This document shows, piece by piece, positions 25,411-34,003 of a DNA stretch of 45,791 nucleotides. This stretch comes from Clostridiaceae bacterium. GTDB lineage: Bacteria; Bacillota; Clostridia; CAYPLH01; DUMO01. The position numbers were made by a program, and so were the translations under genes. The stretch spans positions 1 to 45,791 of the forward strand of contig DUMO01000022.1 of the NCBI GenBank assembly GCA_012839865.1. Reading direction: 5' to 3'. The notes under the pieces were generated by a model. That model made no database searches, was not told the origin of the DNA, and was given only the letters and a program-made list of their open reading frames with translations. Numbering within the stretch: the stretch's first letter is position 1; every line of letters begins with the position of its first letter.

Positions 25411-27276
25411 ATGACTTTTTATAATCCGTGGGCATTTTCAGGGTTAATTACAATACCCTTACTGATTCTGCTTTATCTTCTGAAACAGAAGTATGAAGAA
25501 AGAACAGTGTCCAGCCTGTATCTTTGGCAGGAAGTGTTGATGGATATGGAAGCTGCTGCTCCCTGGCAAAGGCTCAGGAAAAATATACTTCTGATTTTGC
25601 AGATTATAGCCGTGGTTCTCATGACCCTTGCTTTGGCAAGACCTTTTTTCAATTTTTCCGGCAGCCCGGAAAATGTAATTATTGTGATAGACACATCCTT
25701 CAGCATGAAGGCGTCGGATAACAATCCAAACAGGATGGAGCAGGCAAAAAGAATGGCTGTGGCATACATTAACAGCCTTAGTCCCGACGCTTCGGTAACA
25801 CTGATTAACATGAACAGGGATGCGGTAATTGAAGAAAACCTCAGCAAGGATAAAAACAGGATAAGGGATAAGATAAACTCCTTTACTGCAACAAATTTCG
25901 CTGAAGACAAGGACTTTGCCGTAAGTATGATTCAATCAATTCTAAGGCAATATCCCGGGGCGAAGGTTGTGCAGTTTGGAGATGAAAAATTAGATGTACC
26001 CGGCAAGGATGTCATCTTTTTCAATGCATCCAATGCAGGAGAAAACCACGCTGTTGTCCTGGTATCCCACGCCCGGGTCAATGATGGCATCACAGCCCTG
26101 TGCAGAATTGCAAATTACAGTTCGGAGGATGCTTCCATACCTGTAAGCCTGTATGTGGACGGGAAGTTTTTTGATGCCAGGAAGGTTGATGTAAAGGCCT
26201 GGGGCACAGCCGATGTTTATTTTAGCAGGATTTCCTCTGATGCGGAAATTCTGGAGTGCAGGATAGATGAAAAGGACTCCCTGCTTGAGGACAACACTGC
26301 ATGGAATGTGGTGGATCCCATGAAGACTGCACGGGTTGTACTGGTTGCCGGCCAGAATATATTTATTGAAAAAGTGCTTTCGTTGATGAAGGGGATAGAG
26401 GTATACAGGACCAACAAAGAAGATGCAGGCAACTTAAAAGGTTATGACCTTTATATATACGACGGGTATCTGCCGGAGGCACTCCCGAAAGACGGAAACA
26501 TTATGGTTTTTAATCCTCCCGAAAACAGTTTTTTCAAGGTGGGGGATTCATACGAGTACCCGCAAATCAGTACTTCCCGGCATGAGTTGTTCAAGTACGC
26601 AAGTGATTATAGTTTTACAATCGGGCGGACGAAACTGCTGGAGGTCCCCGGCTGGGGTGAGCCGGTGCTGGAGGCTGATGAGGGAACTTGCATATTCGCA
26701 GGCACAAGGGACAAGACCCGCATGATTGTATTCGGGTTTGATATACATAATACCGACTTGCCTTTAAAAACCACATTTCCAATTTTGATGACCAATGCTA
26801 TTGAATGGCTGGTGCCATCGGCAATAAGCAACACATTAAATGTGTCTGCCGGACAGGCCTTAAGCTTCAACCTTGCACCCAAAACCACCGAGGTGAAGGT
26901 TGTTGCTCCTGACGGCACTTCCATGCAGATTGCACCTCCTTTTCCCGCTCCGGTTTTCAACAAAACGGACCAGGCAGGTATTTACACTCTGGTGCAGACA
27001 CTGCCTGAAGGACAAATCGAGGATTATTTTTGTGTAAACGTTCCGGCTGAGGCAGAGTCGGACCTTGGCTATAAAAATCCTGCTGGTGAAAGGGAAAGCC
27101 AGGAACCAGGGAAAACAGGGGAGGAGCTAATGTCAGGTGAAACAAATGGAGGTTACCTGCTTTCAGAACAGAAAGGGTCCAGGACTGAAAGGGGCTTCAA
27201 CCTGCAGTGGATTTTACTTTGGATTTTATTGGCGGTCATTACGATAGAATGGTGGGTTTATGCAAATGGCATTTAG
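25411..27276 (+). CDS. BatA-like vWA protein with N-terminal membrane anchor
   Basis: 621 residues. The N-terminus is the BatA/aerotolerance membrane module (MTFYNPWAFSGLITIPLLIL, second helix at about 58-78). It is followed by a vWA domain with intact Asp-Thr-Ser-Phe-Ser (residues 94-98) for metal binding. A middle region (about 290-460) resembles an amidotransferase-like fold, and a C-terminal membrane helix (LQWILLWILLAVITIEWWVY) ends the protein. So most of it would face one side of the membrane between two anchors. It overlaps the next gene by 17 nt. In this family such proteins are clients or partners of MoxR ATPases. Confidence 0.9.
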   Translation: MTFYNPWAFSGLITIPLLILLYLLKQKYEERTVSSLYLWQEVLMDMEAAAPWQRLRKNILLILQIIAVVLMTLALARPFFNFSGSPENVIIVIDTSFSMKASDNNPNRMEQAKRMAVAYINSLSPDASVTLINMNRDAVIEENLSKDKNRIRDKINSFTATNFAEDKDFAVSMIQSILRQYPGAKVVQFGDEKLDVPGKDVIFFNASNAGENHAVVLVSHARVNDGITALCRIANYSSEDASIPVSLYVDGKFFDARKVDVKAWGTADVYFSRISSDAEILECRIDEKDSLLEDNTAWNVVDPMKTARVVLVAGQNIFIEKVLSLMKGIEVYRTNKEDAGNLKGYDLYIYDGYLPEALPKDGNIMVFNPPENSFFKVGDSYEYPQISTSRHELFKYASDYSFTIGRTKLLEVPGWGEPVLEADEGTCIFAGTRDKTRMIVFGFDIHNTDLPLKTTFPILMTNAIEWLVPSAISNTLNVSAGQALSFNLAPKTTEVKVVAPDGTSMQIAPPFPAPVFNKTDQAGIYTLVQTLPEGQIEDYFCVNVPAEAESDLGYKNPAGERESQEPGKTGEELMSGETNGGYLLSEQKGSRTERGFNLQWILLWILLAVITIEWWVYANGI

Positions 27277-30223
27277 TTTCAACTATCCGCTGGTTTTGCT
27301 TCTAATACCCGTTGCAGCGGTGTTTGTTTTACTAACATCAAGAAAAATGTTAAGAATTCCAGGATGGAAAAAAAAGACCATTGCTGTCTTGAGGCTGGCG
27401 GTGCTGGTCCTTGTTATTCTGTCCATATCCGGGTTGGGGATAAAAAAGGTATCTGATGAAGCAACCACAATTTTTGTAGTGGATGCTTCGGAAAGTGTGC
27501 AAAAAAAGCAGGGGGAGATTGAAGACTTTGTAAAGAAAGCCCTTGCAAAGGCCAGGGACAATGACAAGGCGGGAATAATAAGATTCGGGCAGGATGCGCA
27601 GGTAGAGGCCATACCCAGGTTTAATCCTGTTTTTACTGCATTCCAGACCAAAATAAACAGCAGATTCACCAATATTGAACAGGCGTTGAATTTTGCTGCA
27701 ACACTGATACCCGGAGAAGACAGAAAGAGAATTGTTCTTGCAACCGACGGGCGGGAAAATGCAGGAGATGTGCTGAAACAGGCTCGTATATTGAAGCAGC
27801 AGGGCATTGCCCTTGATATTTATCCCATTGTGCCTGCCACCGGCGCGGAGGTACAGTTAAAGAGCATTAAAATACCAGAAAGCATGCGGCTTGATGAAAG
27901 GTTTGAAATTGAAGTCAATATAGACAGTACTGTCAATACAAGCGGGAAACTGAAACTCTTCAGTGATGGAACGCTGGTGGCGGAAAAAACCGTAGAGATT
28001 TCCCAGGGGTTGAACAGGTTTGTGTTTTCAGATACAGCCCGGACCGGTGGAGTGAACGTCTATTCTGCAACCATAGAACCTGACATTGACACCGTCACAA
28101 AAAACAACAGCATGGCAGCTTTCAGTTATGTAGAGGACAAGGCCAATATACTGGTGGTTCAAGGTGAAGACAGGGCAGCAGAAGAGCTTGTCAGAATGCT
28201 TGGGGACAATGCAAACATAAGGATGGTAATGCCCGGCAACGCACCTTCAACTCTTTATGAGATGCTCAAGTATGATGCATTTATACTATCCGATGTCTCT
28301 GCTGAAGACCTTAATGACAGCTTCCTTAATAATCTGGAGGCCGCAGTAAAACTGCAGGGAAAAGGGCTTCTGGTTACAGGGGGTGAAAACAGCTATGCGG
28401 TGGGGGGATATTACAAGACTCCCCTTGAAACAATACTGCCGGTAAACATGGACATAACACCAAAGGAGGAGGTCCCAAACCTTGGACTGGTTCTTGTGAT
28501 TGACAAGTCGGGAAGCATGGGGGCAGGACAATATGGCATTTCCAAAATGGAGCTTGCAAAAGAAGCTGCCATTAGAGCTACTGAAGTACTCACTGAAAAT
28601 GATTCAATCGGGATTATTGCATTTGACTCGGCGGTAAAGTGGGTCGCAGAGCTTCAAAGGGTGAAGGACCTTGAAAAAATTCAGGATGCCATAGGTACAA
28701 TCCGGCCTGATGGGGGCACCAGCATATTGCCGCCCCTGGAAGAAGCTTACCGCGCGCTTTCGGAGGCAGATACGAAACTCAAACATGTAATTTTGCTGAC
28801 CGACGGACAGGCTGAAAAATCAGGCTATGAACCGGTAATAGAAGGAATGAGGAATGCAGGGATAACCCTGTCAACAGTGGCGGTGGGATTGGAAGCTGAC
28901 GCAGAACTCTTGCAAATGCTTGCTGACTGGGGCAATGGCAGGTTCTATATGACAGACGAATTTTCCGACATACCAAAAATATTTGCAAAAGAGACTTTTC
29001 TTGCGGCAAAAGCTTATTTGAACAATCGCACCTTCACTCCCGGATTAAAAAACTGGTCCGAAATCCTGGAGGGTATAGATTTCATCCCCTCATTGGACGG
29101 GTATGTGGGCACTACAGCAAAGAATACGGCAAAGGTAATTTTGCAAAGCGACATTGGAGATCCGATACTGGCTGCCTGGCAGTATGGCCTTGGCAGGACG
29201 GTTGCCTGGACATCTGACTCAAAAGGCGTCTGGACTTCCGGGTGGCTGAAGTGGGAAGGCTCTCCGCGTTTTTGGAATAATATCGTTTCATGGATTTCCC
29301 AAAAAAGACTCCTGGAGGATTATTCCGTACAAGGCAGGCTGGAAAACGGTAAAGGCGTTATTGAATTGACGCTTTCCCAGGTGGAGAATCCGGAAAACAT
29401 GGTTATTGATGCTGTTATGACAAGCCCTTCCGGTATTGAGGAAGAAATCAGGCTCAATGCCGTTTCACCGGTGCTTTACAGCGGAATTTTCAACACCCAT
29501 GAAACAGGAGTCTATATAGCCAATATCACCGTGAAGGACGGGAATGATGAAATCAAGTCTTTAAGTTCAGGAATTGCCATACCTTATTCACCGGAATATA
29601 ACATTGTCCGGGAAGATTCGAATAATTTTTTTGAGAAGCTTGCATATGAGAGCGGAGGAAGGATTATAAAGAGCCCCGATGAGGTTTTTTCAGGAGAGCT
29701 GCCGCCGGTTGCCGGCATCAGCGACCTGACACCGCTTTTGATTATACTGTCGATGATATTGCTGATGGTTGAAGTTGCATTCAGAAGACTTGGAATTTCT
29801 TTTGGCAAGGTCCGGATGGCTGTTGCAAAAGCAAGGGGCCTTTTGGAAAGGGTAATTGGACCATTCCGGTGTGAAGACAATATTGGTGTACGGGAAGGTG
29901 AAACCGGTCCGGAAGGTATAGTCCATACCAATCCACATGAAAAAAACACGGGCGTTCAGAATGGTGAAAGTAGCAAGGAAATAACAGAGCAACCTGACCG
30001 GCTTGAATCTGGTATTATTATTCAGAAAGGTAAAACCAGTCATGAATTGGAGACCCGCCATCAAAAGAGTGAGACTAATTCAGGCGTTGAGGAAGGACAA
30101 CCTGAAACTTCTTCCAATAACCGTGGAAAGGCAACACACCCCAAGAAGCGGGTTAAGGAGCCTGAAAAAGACAATTCAAGCATTCAGGTACTGCTGGATA
30201 AAAAACGAAAGAGAGAAAGATAG
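27260..30223 (+). CDS. Large membrane protein with two vWA domains and an amidotransferase-like domain
   Basis: 987 residues. Two N-terminal membrane helices (about 8-26 and 40-60) are followed by vWA domain 1 with DASES (residues 75-79). A beta-rich part and a glutamine-amidotransferase-like domain follow (about 290-395; KGLLVTGGENSYAVGGYY). vWA domain 2 has VIDKSGSMG with the metal-site Asp at 415 and LLTDGQAEKSG. A C-terminal helix lies at about 821-842. The cytoplasmic-looking tail (about 873-987) carries a 22-residue tandem repeat and ends in a basic cluster (DKKRKRER). This is the last gene of the cassette. Both vWA metal sites look complete, so the protein may bind two ligands or partners. 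Confidence 0.9.
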   Translation: MQMAFSFNYPLVLLLIPVAAVFVLLTSRKMLRIPGWKKKTIAVLRLAVLVLVILSISGLGIKKVSDEATTIFVVDASESVQKKQGEIEDFVKKALAKARDNDKAGIIRFGQDAQVEAIPRFNPVFTAFQTKINSRFTNIEQALNFAATLIPGEDRKRIVLATDGRENAGDVLKQARILKQQGIALDIYPIVPATGAEVQLKSIKIPESMRLDERFEIEVNIDSTVNTSGKLKLFSDGTLVAEKTVEISQGLNRFVFSDTARTGGVNVYSATIEPDIDTVTKNNSMAAFSYVEDKANILVVQGEDRAAEELVRMLGDNANIRMVMPGNAPSTLYEMLKYDAFILSDVSAEDLNDSFLNNLEAAVKLQGKGLLVTGGENSYAVGGYYKTPLETILPVNMDITPKEEVPNLGLVLVIDKSGSMGAGQYGISKMELAKEAAIRATEVLTENDSIGIIAFDSAVKWVAELQRVKDLEKIQDAIGTIRPDGGTSILPPLEEAYRALSEADTKLKHVILLTDGQAEKSGYEPVIEGMRNAGITLSTVAVGLEADAELLQMLADWGNGRFYMTDEFSDIPKIFAKETFLAAKAYLNNRTFTPGLKNWSEILEGIDFIPSLDGYVGTTAKNTAKVILQSDIGDPILAAWQYGLGRTVAWTSDSKGVWTSGWLKWEGSPRFWNNIVSWISQKRLLEDYSVQGRLENGKGVIELTLSQVENPENMVIDAVMTSPSGIEEEIRLNAVSPVLYSGIFNTHETGVYIANITVKDGNDEIKSLSSGIAIPYSPEYNIVREDSNNFFEKLAYESGGRIIKSPDEVFSGELPPVAGISDLTPLLIILSMILLMVEVAFRRLGISFGKVRMAVAKARGLLERVIGPFRCEDNIGVREGETGPEGIVHTNPHEKNTGVQNGESSKEITEQPDRLESGIIIQKGKTSHELETRHQKSETNSGVEEGQPETSSNNRGKATHPKKRVKEPEKDNSSIQVLLDKKRKRER
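29876..30112 (+). repeat. 66-bp (22-residue) tandem repeat in the C-terminal tail of the vWA protein
   Basis: About 3.5 units, each starting near N-x-G-[VI] and followed by x-x-G-[EKQ]: NIGVREGETG, NTGVQNGESS, GIIIQKGKTS, NSGVEEGQPE. Spacing is 22 residues each time. The units have diverged in sequence while keeping their length, so the period is under constraint or the expansion is old. Confidence 0.75.
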
Positions 30224-30266
30224 TTAAAACCATGTATTCTGAAAAAAATGTTTTTATCAAATAAAA

Positions 30267-30296
30267 ACACCAACACCTTTTAAAAGGTGCTGGTGT
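30267..30296 (-). terminator. Terminator for the membrane protein gene (may act in both directions)
   Basis: Stem ACACCA-A-CACCTTTT with AAAAGGTG-C-TGGTGT. On the minus strand it is followed by TTTTTATTTG, so it ends the gene at 30382-31197. It also lies just past the end of the long plus-strand cassette. Confidence 0.8.
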
Positions 30297-30381
30297 GAAA
30301 GCCTGTATCATTTACTGAAAAAACATCTATTGGTTTACCGCTGAAATTCCACTTGAACTTTCAGCTTTAAAAAGGCATCTG

Positions 30382-31197
30382 TCAAACCGCTGCGGAATCC
30401 ATACTGCTCTTTTCCCTGTATATCATAATATAGAACGTAAAAAGTGCGAATGAAGAAAGTGCAGGAATAATACTTGTTATTATAGGTCCGATAACAGGGA
30501 TGATATCCAGGAAGCTCAGTATAAATCCTACAATCGCGCTTGCAACGGATATAAGCAAAGTTATACCCACGACAACCAAGAGGTTTTTAGATACTATACT
30601 GATTGACTTTTTTAAAGCATCAAATACACTGAGGTTTTCAATGACCATTGATGGGAACCACAAGCCAAGCAGTGCATTTATTACAAAGCTCAAAATCAAA
30701 ATGGCGATGAAAGCCAATACTGCAATAATAATACCAAACCATTTAAGCAGAATTACAAGCAGTGAAAGCAGCAAAATTACCAAAAACATGGCAATACCGA
30801 TTATGAAAAAGACAACCAGCGTACCAAGCCAGTATAATATGTACTTAACTATATTTTCCTTCAAGGCGGGAACAAAATCATTCAGATCTGCGTGACCTGT
30901 TGCAGCAGCTTTATTTATCATACCGTATGTAGCAGGGAGCACAACAAACGCTAAAACAAACGAAATAATGCCGGCTCCGACAAACAGCGGCATAATTGAA
31001 GATATGATGCCCAATATCTCAGCAGGGTCCCGCATCGCCGAAGGGTCGCTGAGTAAACTCATCCATCTGCCGGCGTCTGATAACAAGCTGACTGTTCTGC
31101 TTCCGAGTACTGCCGGGATTACCTGCATTGCCCAAAGTGGAATTGCCAGAAGATAATTTTTGATTATGAAATTTACTGTTTTTTCTAAGTATTTCAT
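30382..31197 (-). CDS. Multispanning membrane protein, function unknown
   Basis: 271 residues, very hydrophobic. Roughly six membrane helices, grouped as N-terminal (about 12-30), about 65-90, a long pair at about 118-175 (ILLLSLLVILLKWFGIIIAV) and C-terminal helices from about 205. The stretch VIENLSVFDALKKSISIVSKN, before the C-terminal helices, is typical of DUF975/glycerophosphodiesterase membrane-domain type proteins. No catalytic motif is seen. AAAGGAGGTC upstream is a strong ribosome site. It is convergent with the vWA cassette and is transcribed alone. Confidence 0.75.
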   Translation of the reverse strand: MKYLEKTVNFIIKNYLLAIPLWAMQVIPAVLGSRTVSLLSDAGRWMSLLSDPSAMRDPAEILGIISSIMPLFVGAGIISFVLAFVVLPATYGMINKAAATGHADLNDFVPALKENIVKYILYWLGTLVVFFIIGIAMFLVILLLSLLVILLKWFGIIIAVLAFIAILILSFVINALLGLWFPSMVIENLSVFDALKKSISIVSKNLLVVVGITLLISVASAIVGFILSFLDIIPVIGPIITSIIPALSSFALFTFYIMIYREKSSMDSAAV

Positions 31198-31352
31198 AAG
31201 CTTACCGACCTCCTTTTCATATTAAATTCTATTCTCCGGCGGATGAAAAAATCCTTTTTTTTATTAATTTTTTAAGCATTTTATTAATATTGGACAAACA
31301 TATGTTAAAATTTCTGAAAAAAGTACTGCTTATCACCAGCAGGTAATGGTGA

Positions 31353-32825
31353 TTGGAAGGCAAAGGGGGGATTAGAGAGAAAGGACGGAAAACGGCTGTT
31401 TTTATTTATATATTTATAGCATTTCTTATTTTGGTAATAGGATGTAATAAAAAAAATGATAATATAAGTATAGCGAAGGAAGGTGATAATATTATAACGC
31501 TTGAGAATAATCTTATTTCAATTTCATTTTCCAGGGAAAATGGAATTATATGCAGCCTTATTGACAAGGAAAAGGATATTGAGTTTGTTGCTTTCCAAGA
31601 CTATAGCAATCCTTTAACCTAAAAAAGGAATGAGTGTTGCGTATCCTGTAATTGTAAAGCTCTTAAAAGAAGGAAGCTGGTATGAAGCGGCAGATATATA
31701 CAAGGAATGGGCAACCAGGCAAGTCTGGTGTCAAAAGGGTGAATTATCAAAGCTTGATAATACAGACAAAGCAGAGTGGCTTCTTGAAGATACGGGTCTG
31801 GTCACATTCGGCATTAATGCTCCTTATGATCGAAGCCTATGGATAAAAAAGTACTCTGAAGCTATTGATACTGAAATATTCCATATTCTTGGACCGGATT
31901 GGGCATTTTCAGGACAGAATTATTATAACCATATACCCGGAGGATATAGTGACTGGTTCCCTGCATTTTTTCACAAAAACAATATTAATGCAATAAGAGA
32001 TCAAAACGATAAATTTGCACCATTTGAACTTGATCTGATTATAAATAAAAACGGCGCAGATGCAGCAAAAGTGAGAGAATCCCTGCAAAAATTTCCGACA
32101 GTTTTCAGAACTTATGACGGAGGCAGGTTCAACTTCTTATGTCCGGTAGCACCATTTACACAAGACCTGCATGTAAGAAGAGATGAACGTCTTGCTAAAG
32201 ATTATGATATTGATGCAATGTATTATGATATTTCAGCGAACAACACGATTCATATTTGCCTGGATTCAAGTCATGGCCATACTGCCGGAGCAGGAAGCGA
32301 ACTGACAAAAGCATACCGCCGTATTTATGCCGATACCAAAAAAGCAATGAACACTGCTAGCCCCGCGGGTATGAGTTTTCCGAAGAAATGGCTGATTATG
32401 TAAAACAATATGCAAAGCTCAGGACGGGAGCAGGCAGCAAATATCTCGCATATGGCACAATGCAGAGACCTTTTGAACTTAACCCTGAGAAAATAGAACT
32501 GGATTGGTATTTATACAATTGTGCGACAAAGCATACCGGATTATACAACAAAAGTGGAGTTGACAAAGCAGACTCATTGATTAACTCGGTATGGACCTAT
32601 CAGAACAGCAGCTTAGGAATGTTTTTTGCAAATGTTTCAGACGAAGATAAAACTATTAAGGTTTCTGTGAACTTAAGCCAATACAAACTAAATCGAAAAG
32701 ATTATAAGCTAAGGATTTTCGAGGATGGAGAACAAAAGGAAATAGGGAAATTATCCCATAATGAGCAAAAAGAAATTGAATTGATTATACCGGCCAAAAA
32801 AGTGATTATGGTGGAAGCATATTAG
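31353..32825 (+). pseudogene. Decayed lipoprotein/glycoside-hydrolase-like gene (DUF6259 type)
   Basis: Three pieces of one gene in two frames. Piece 1 (31353-31622) has a lipoprotein signal (FLILVIGC) and the start of a beta-sandwich (LENNLISISFSRENGIICSL), then stops at 31620. Piece 2 (31630-32403) has barrel-like sequence (YDRSLWIKKYS, ILGPDWAFSGQNYYNHIPGG). Piece 3 continues in another frame from about 32370 (EFSEEMADYVKQ) through a C-terminal sandwich ending at 32825. The part expected between pieces 1 and 2 is missing, and a one-base shift separates 2 and 3. The match to DUF6259-type proteins is from memory of the family pattern. The multiple lesions argue against sequencing error alone. 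Confidence 0.7.
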
Positions 32826-32891
32826 TAGTTATCATTTTATAAACAATAGCTTTCATACAGGTATTTGCAGCAAGACCTTGCAAACAAGATG

Positions 32892-32920
32892 TTGACTGTG
32901 AGTGCAGCGGGTGGTATAAT
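32892..32920 (+). promoter_or_regulatory. Promoter of the FMN riboswitch-ribU unit
   Basis: TTGACT (32892-32897), 17-bp spacer, TATAAT (32915-32920). The start near 32927 is just before the riboswitch. Confidence 0.85.
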
Positions 32921-32942
32921 TCGTATATAACTGAATGAAAAT

Positions 32943-33070
32943 ATAATCTTCAGGGCAGGGTGCAATTCCCGACCGGCGGTAATATGGCGCATGAGCCGTT
33001 AGCCCGCGAGCGAAAGCTGACCTGGTTGGATTCCGGGGCCGACAGTAAAGTCTGGATGGAAGAAGATTAT
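32943..33070 (+). ncRNA. FMN riboswitch (RFN element)
   Basis: P1 stem ATAATCTTC (32943-32951) with GAAGATTAT (33062-33070). The conserved core is present: AGGGCAGGGTG, AATTCCCGACCGGCGGT, AGCCCGCGAGC, GATTCCGGGGCCGACAGT and AGTCTGGATGGAAGAAGA. It binds flavin mononucleotide and lowers expression of the riboflavin transporter downstream. A terminator hairpin follows at 33090, so control is by premature termination. Confidence 0.97.
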
Positions 33071-33089
33071 TGGCGTGTAAAAATGCTAT

Positions 33090-33119
33090 TCCCTGAAATT
33101 ATATTTTCAGGGATTTTTT
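33090..33119 (+). terminator. Riboswitch-controlled terminator
   Basis: TCCCTGAAA ... TTTTCAGGGA hairpin (33090-33113) followed by six T residues. It sits between the FMN aptamer and the ribosome site of ribU (GGGAGG), as expected of a ligand-dependent terminator. Confidence 0.88.
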
Positions 33120-33149
33120 ATTTTGTTAGCTTAAGGGAGGTCTTTTTAA

Positions 33150-33740
33150 ATGAAACTAAATGCAAATAAAATTGCAAGGATGGGTATTCTGTCAGCTCTT
33201 TCAGTATTGCTTATGCTGGTTATACATTTTCCAATTTTTCCATCGGCAGATTTTCTGGAATTTGATATAGCAAATGTACCCATATTGATAGGAACATTCC
33301 TTTACGGTCCTATTGAAGGATTGATAATCACATTTGTGGTGTGCGTTATCCAGGCGGCTACTGTAAGCCAGGCCAGCGGCATTGCAGGAGCATTTATGCA
33401 TTTTGTTGCCACTGGTACGCTTGTGATTGTTGCAGGATATATTTATAAGAAGGTGCATACTCTGAAGGGGGCAATTATAGGTCTTATAGCCGGATCCCTT
33501 GCCATGACCGGTGCAATGGTTCCCCTTAACCTGGTGGTAACGCCAAGATTTCGCGGTGTTCCTGTCGAAGTTATTGTTCCCATGCTGCTGCCGATTATTG
33601 TACCCTTTAATATTATTAAATCCTTCGGGAATTCCTTAATTGTCTTGCTGGTATACAAATCGGCGGGACGCGTTTTAAGGATACCGCAGAAAACTTTGAC
33701 CCAGTCAGTGGAGGGCAAGGATTTCAAAGCGGTAAAATGA
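33150..33740 (+). CDS. ribU: Riboflavin ECF transporter substrate-binding subunit
   Basis: 196 residues, the normal length for RibU. About six membrane helices. Family marks include ADFLEFDIANVPILIGTFLYG, a stretch typical of RibU, and PLNLVVTPRFRGVP. The protein captures riboflavin and works with the shared ECF energy-coupling module, which is not encoded in this window. It is preceded by an FMN riboswitch and a GGGAGG site 9 nt before the ATG, which supports riboflavin as the substrate. Confidence 0.95.
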   Translation: MKLNANKIARMGILSALSVLLMLVIHFPIFPSADFLEFDIANVPILIGTFLYGPIEGLIITFVVCVIQAATVSQASGIAGAFMHFVATGTLVIVAGYIYKKVHTLKGAIIGLIAGSLAMTGAMVPLNLVVTPRFRGVPVEVIVPMLLPIIVPFNIIKSFGNSLIVLLVYKSAGRVLRIPQKTLTQSVEGKDFKAVK

Positions 33741-33757
33741 TAGCAGAATGAGTAGCA

Positions 33758-33887
33758 GTTCAGACATGGTACTTATAAACCAGCTATTTGGCATAGGTAA
33801 TAGAGTAGCTGAAATGAATGAAATGTATGCAGAAGAATAACAAATGGCTTCTGCATACATTTCATTTTTGCGAAATTATGTCTGAAC
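33758..33887 (+). terminator. Terminator after ribU within a larger inverted repeat
   Basis: The inner stem AATGAAATGTATGCAGAAG (33817-33835) pairs perfectly with 33848-33866 and is followed by TTTG, so it is terminator-like with an unusually long 19-bp stem. It is enclosed by a second perfect 10-bp inverted repeat, GTTCAGACAT (33758-33767) and ATGTCTGAAC (33878-33887). Confidence 0.75.
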
Positions 33888-33956
33888 AGAAGTCAAAGGG
33901 CTGTGGTGTGAGTTTAATGAAACCGTCAAGCCTCTTTAAAAAATATTAACTTCTGC

Positions 33957-33962
33957 TATAAT
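33957..33962 (+). promoter_or_regulatory. Possible -10 box of the galU promoter
   Basis: TATAAT lies 42 nt before the galU start, with only a poor -35 (TTTAAA, 16 bp upstream). Confidence 0.4.
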
Positions 33963-34003
33963 GGTATAGGATGTAAAAAAATCCGGAAAGGAAGTGTACC
34001 GGT

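Noticed and set aside
32960-33169. Plus-strand ORF within the leader of ribU
   Set aside because: It is a translation of the FMN riboswitch aptamer (AGGGCAGGGTG and other core blocks) and its terminator, so it is not a gene.
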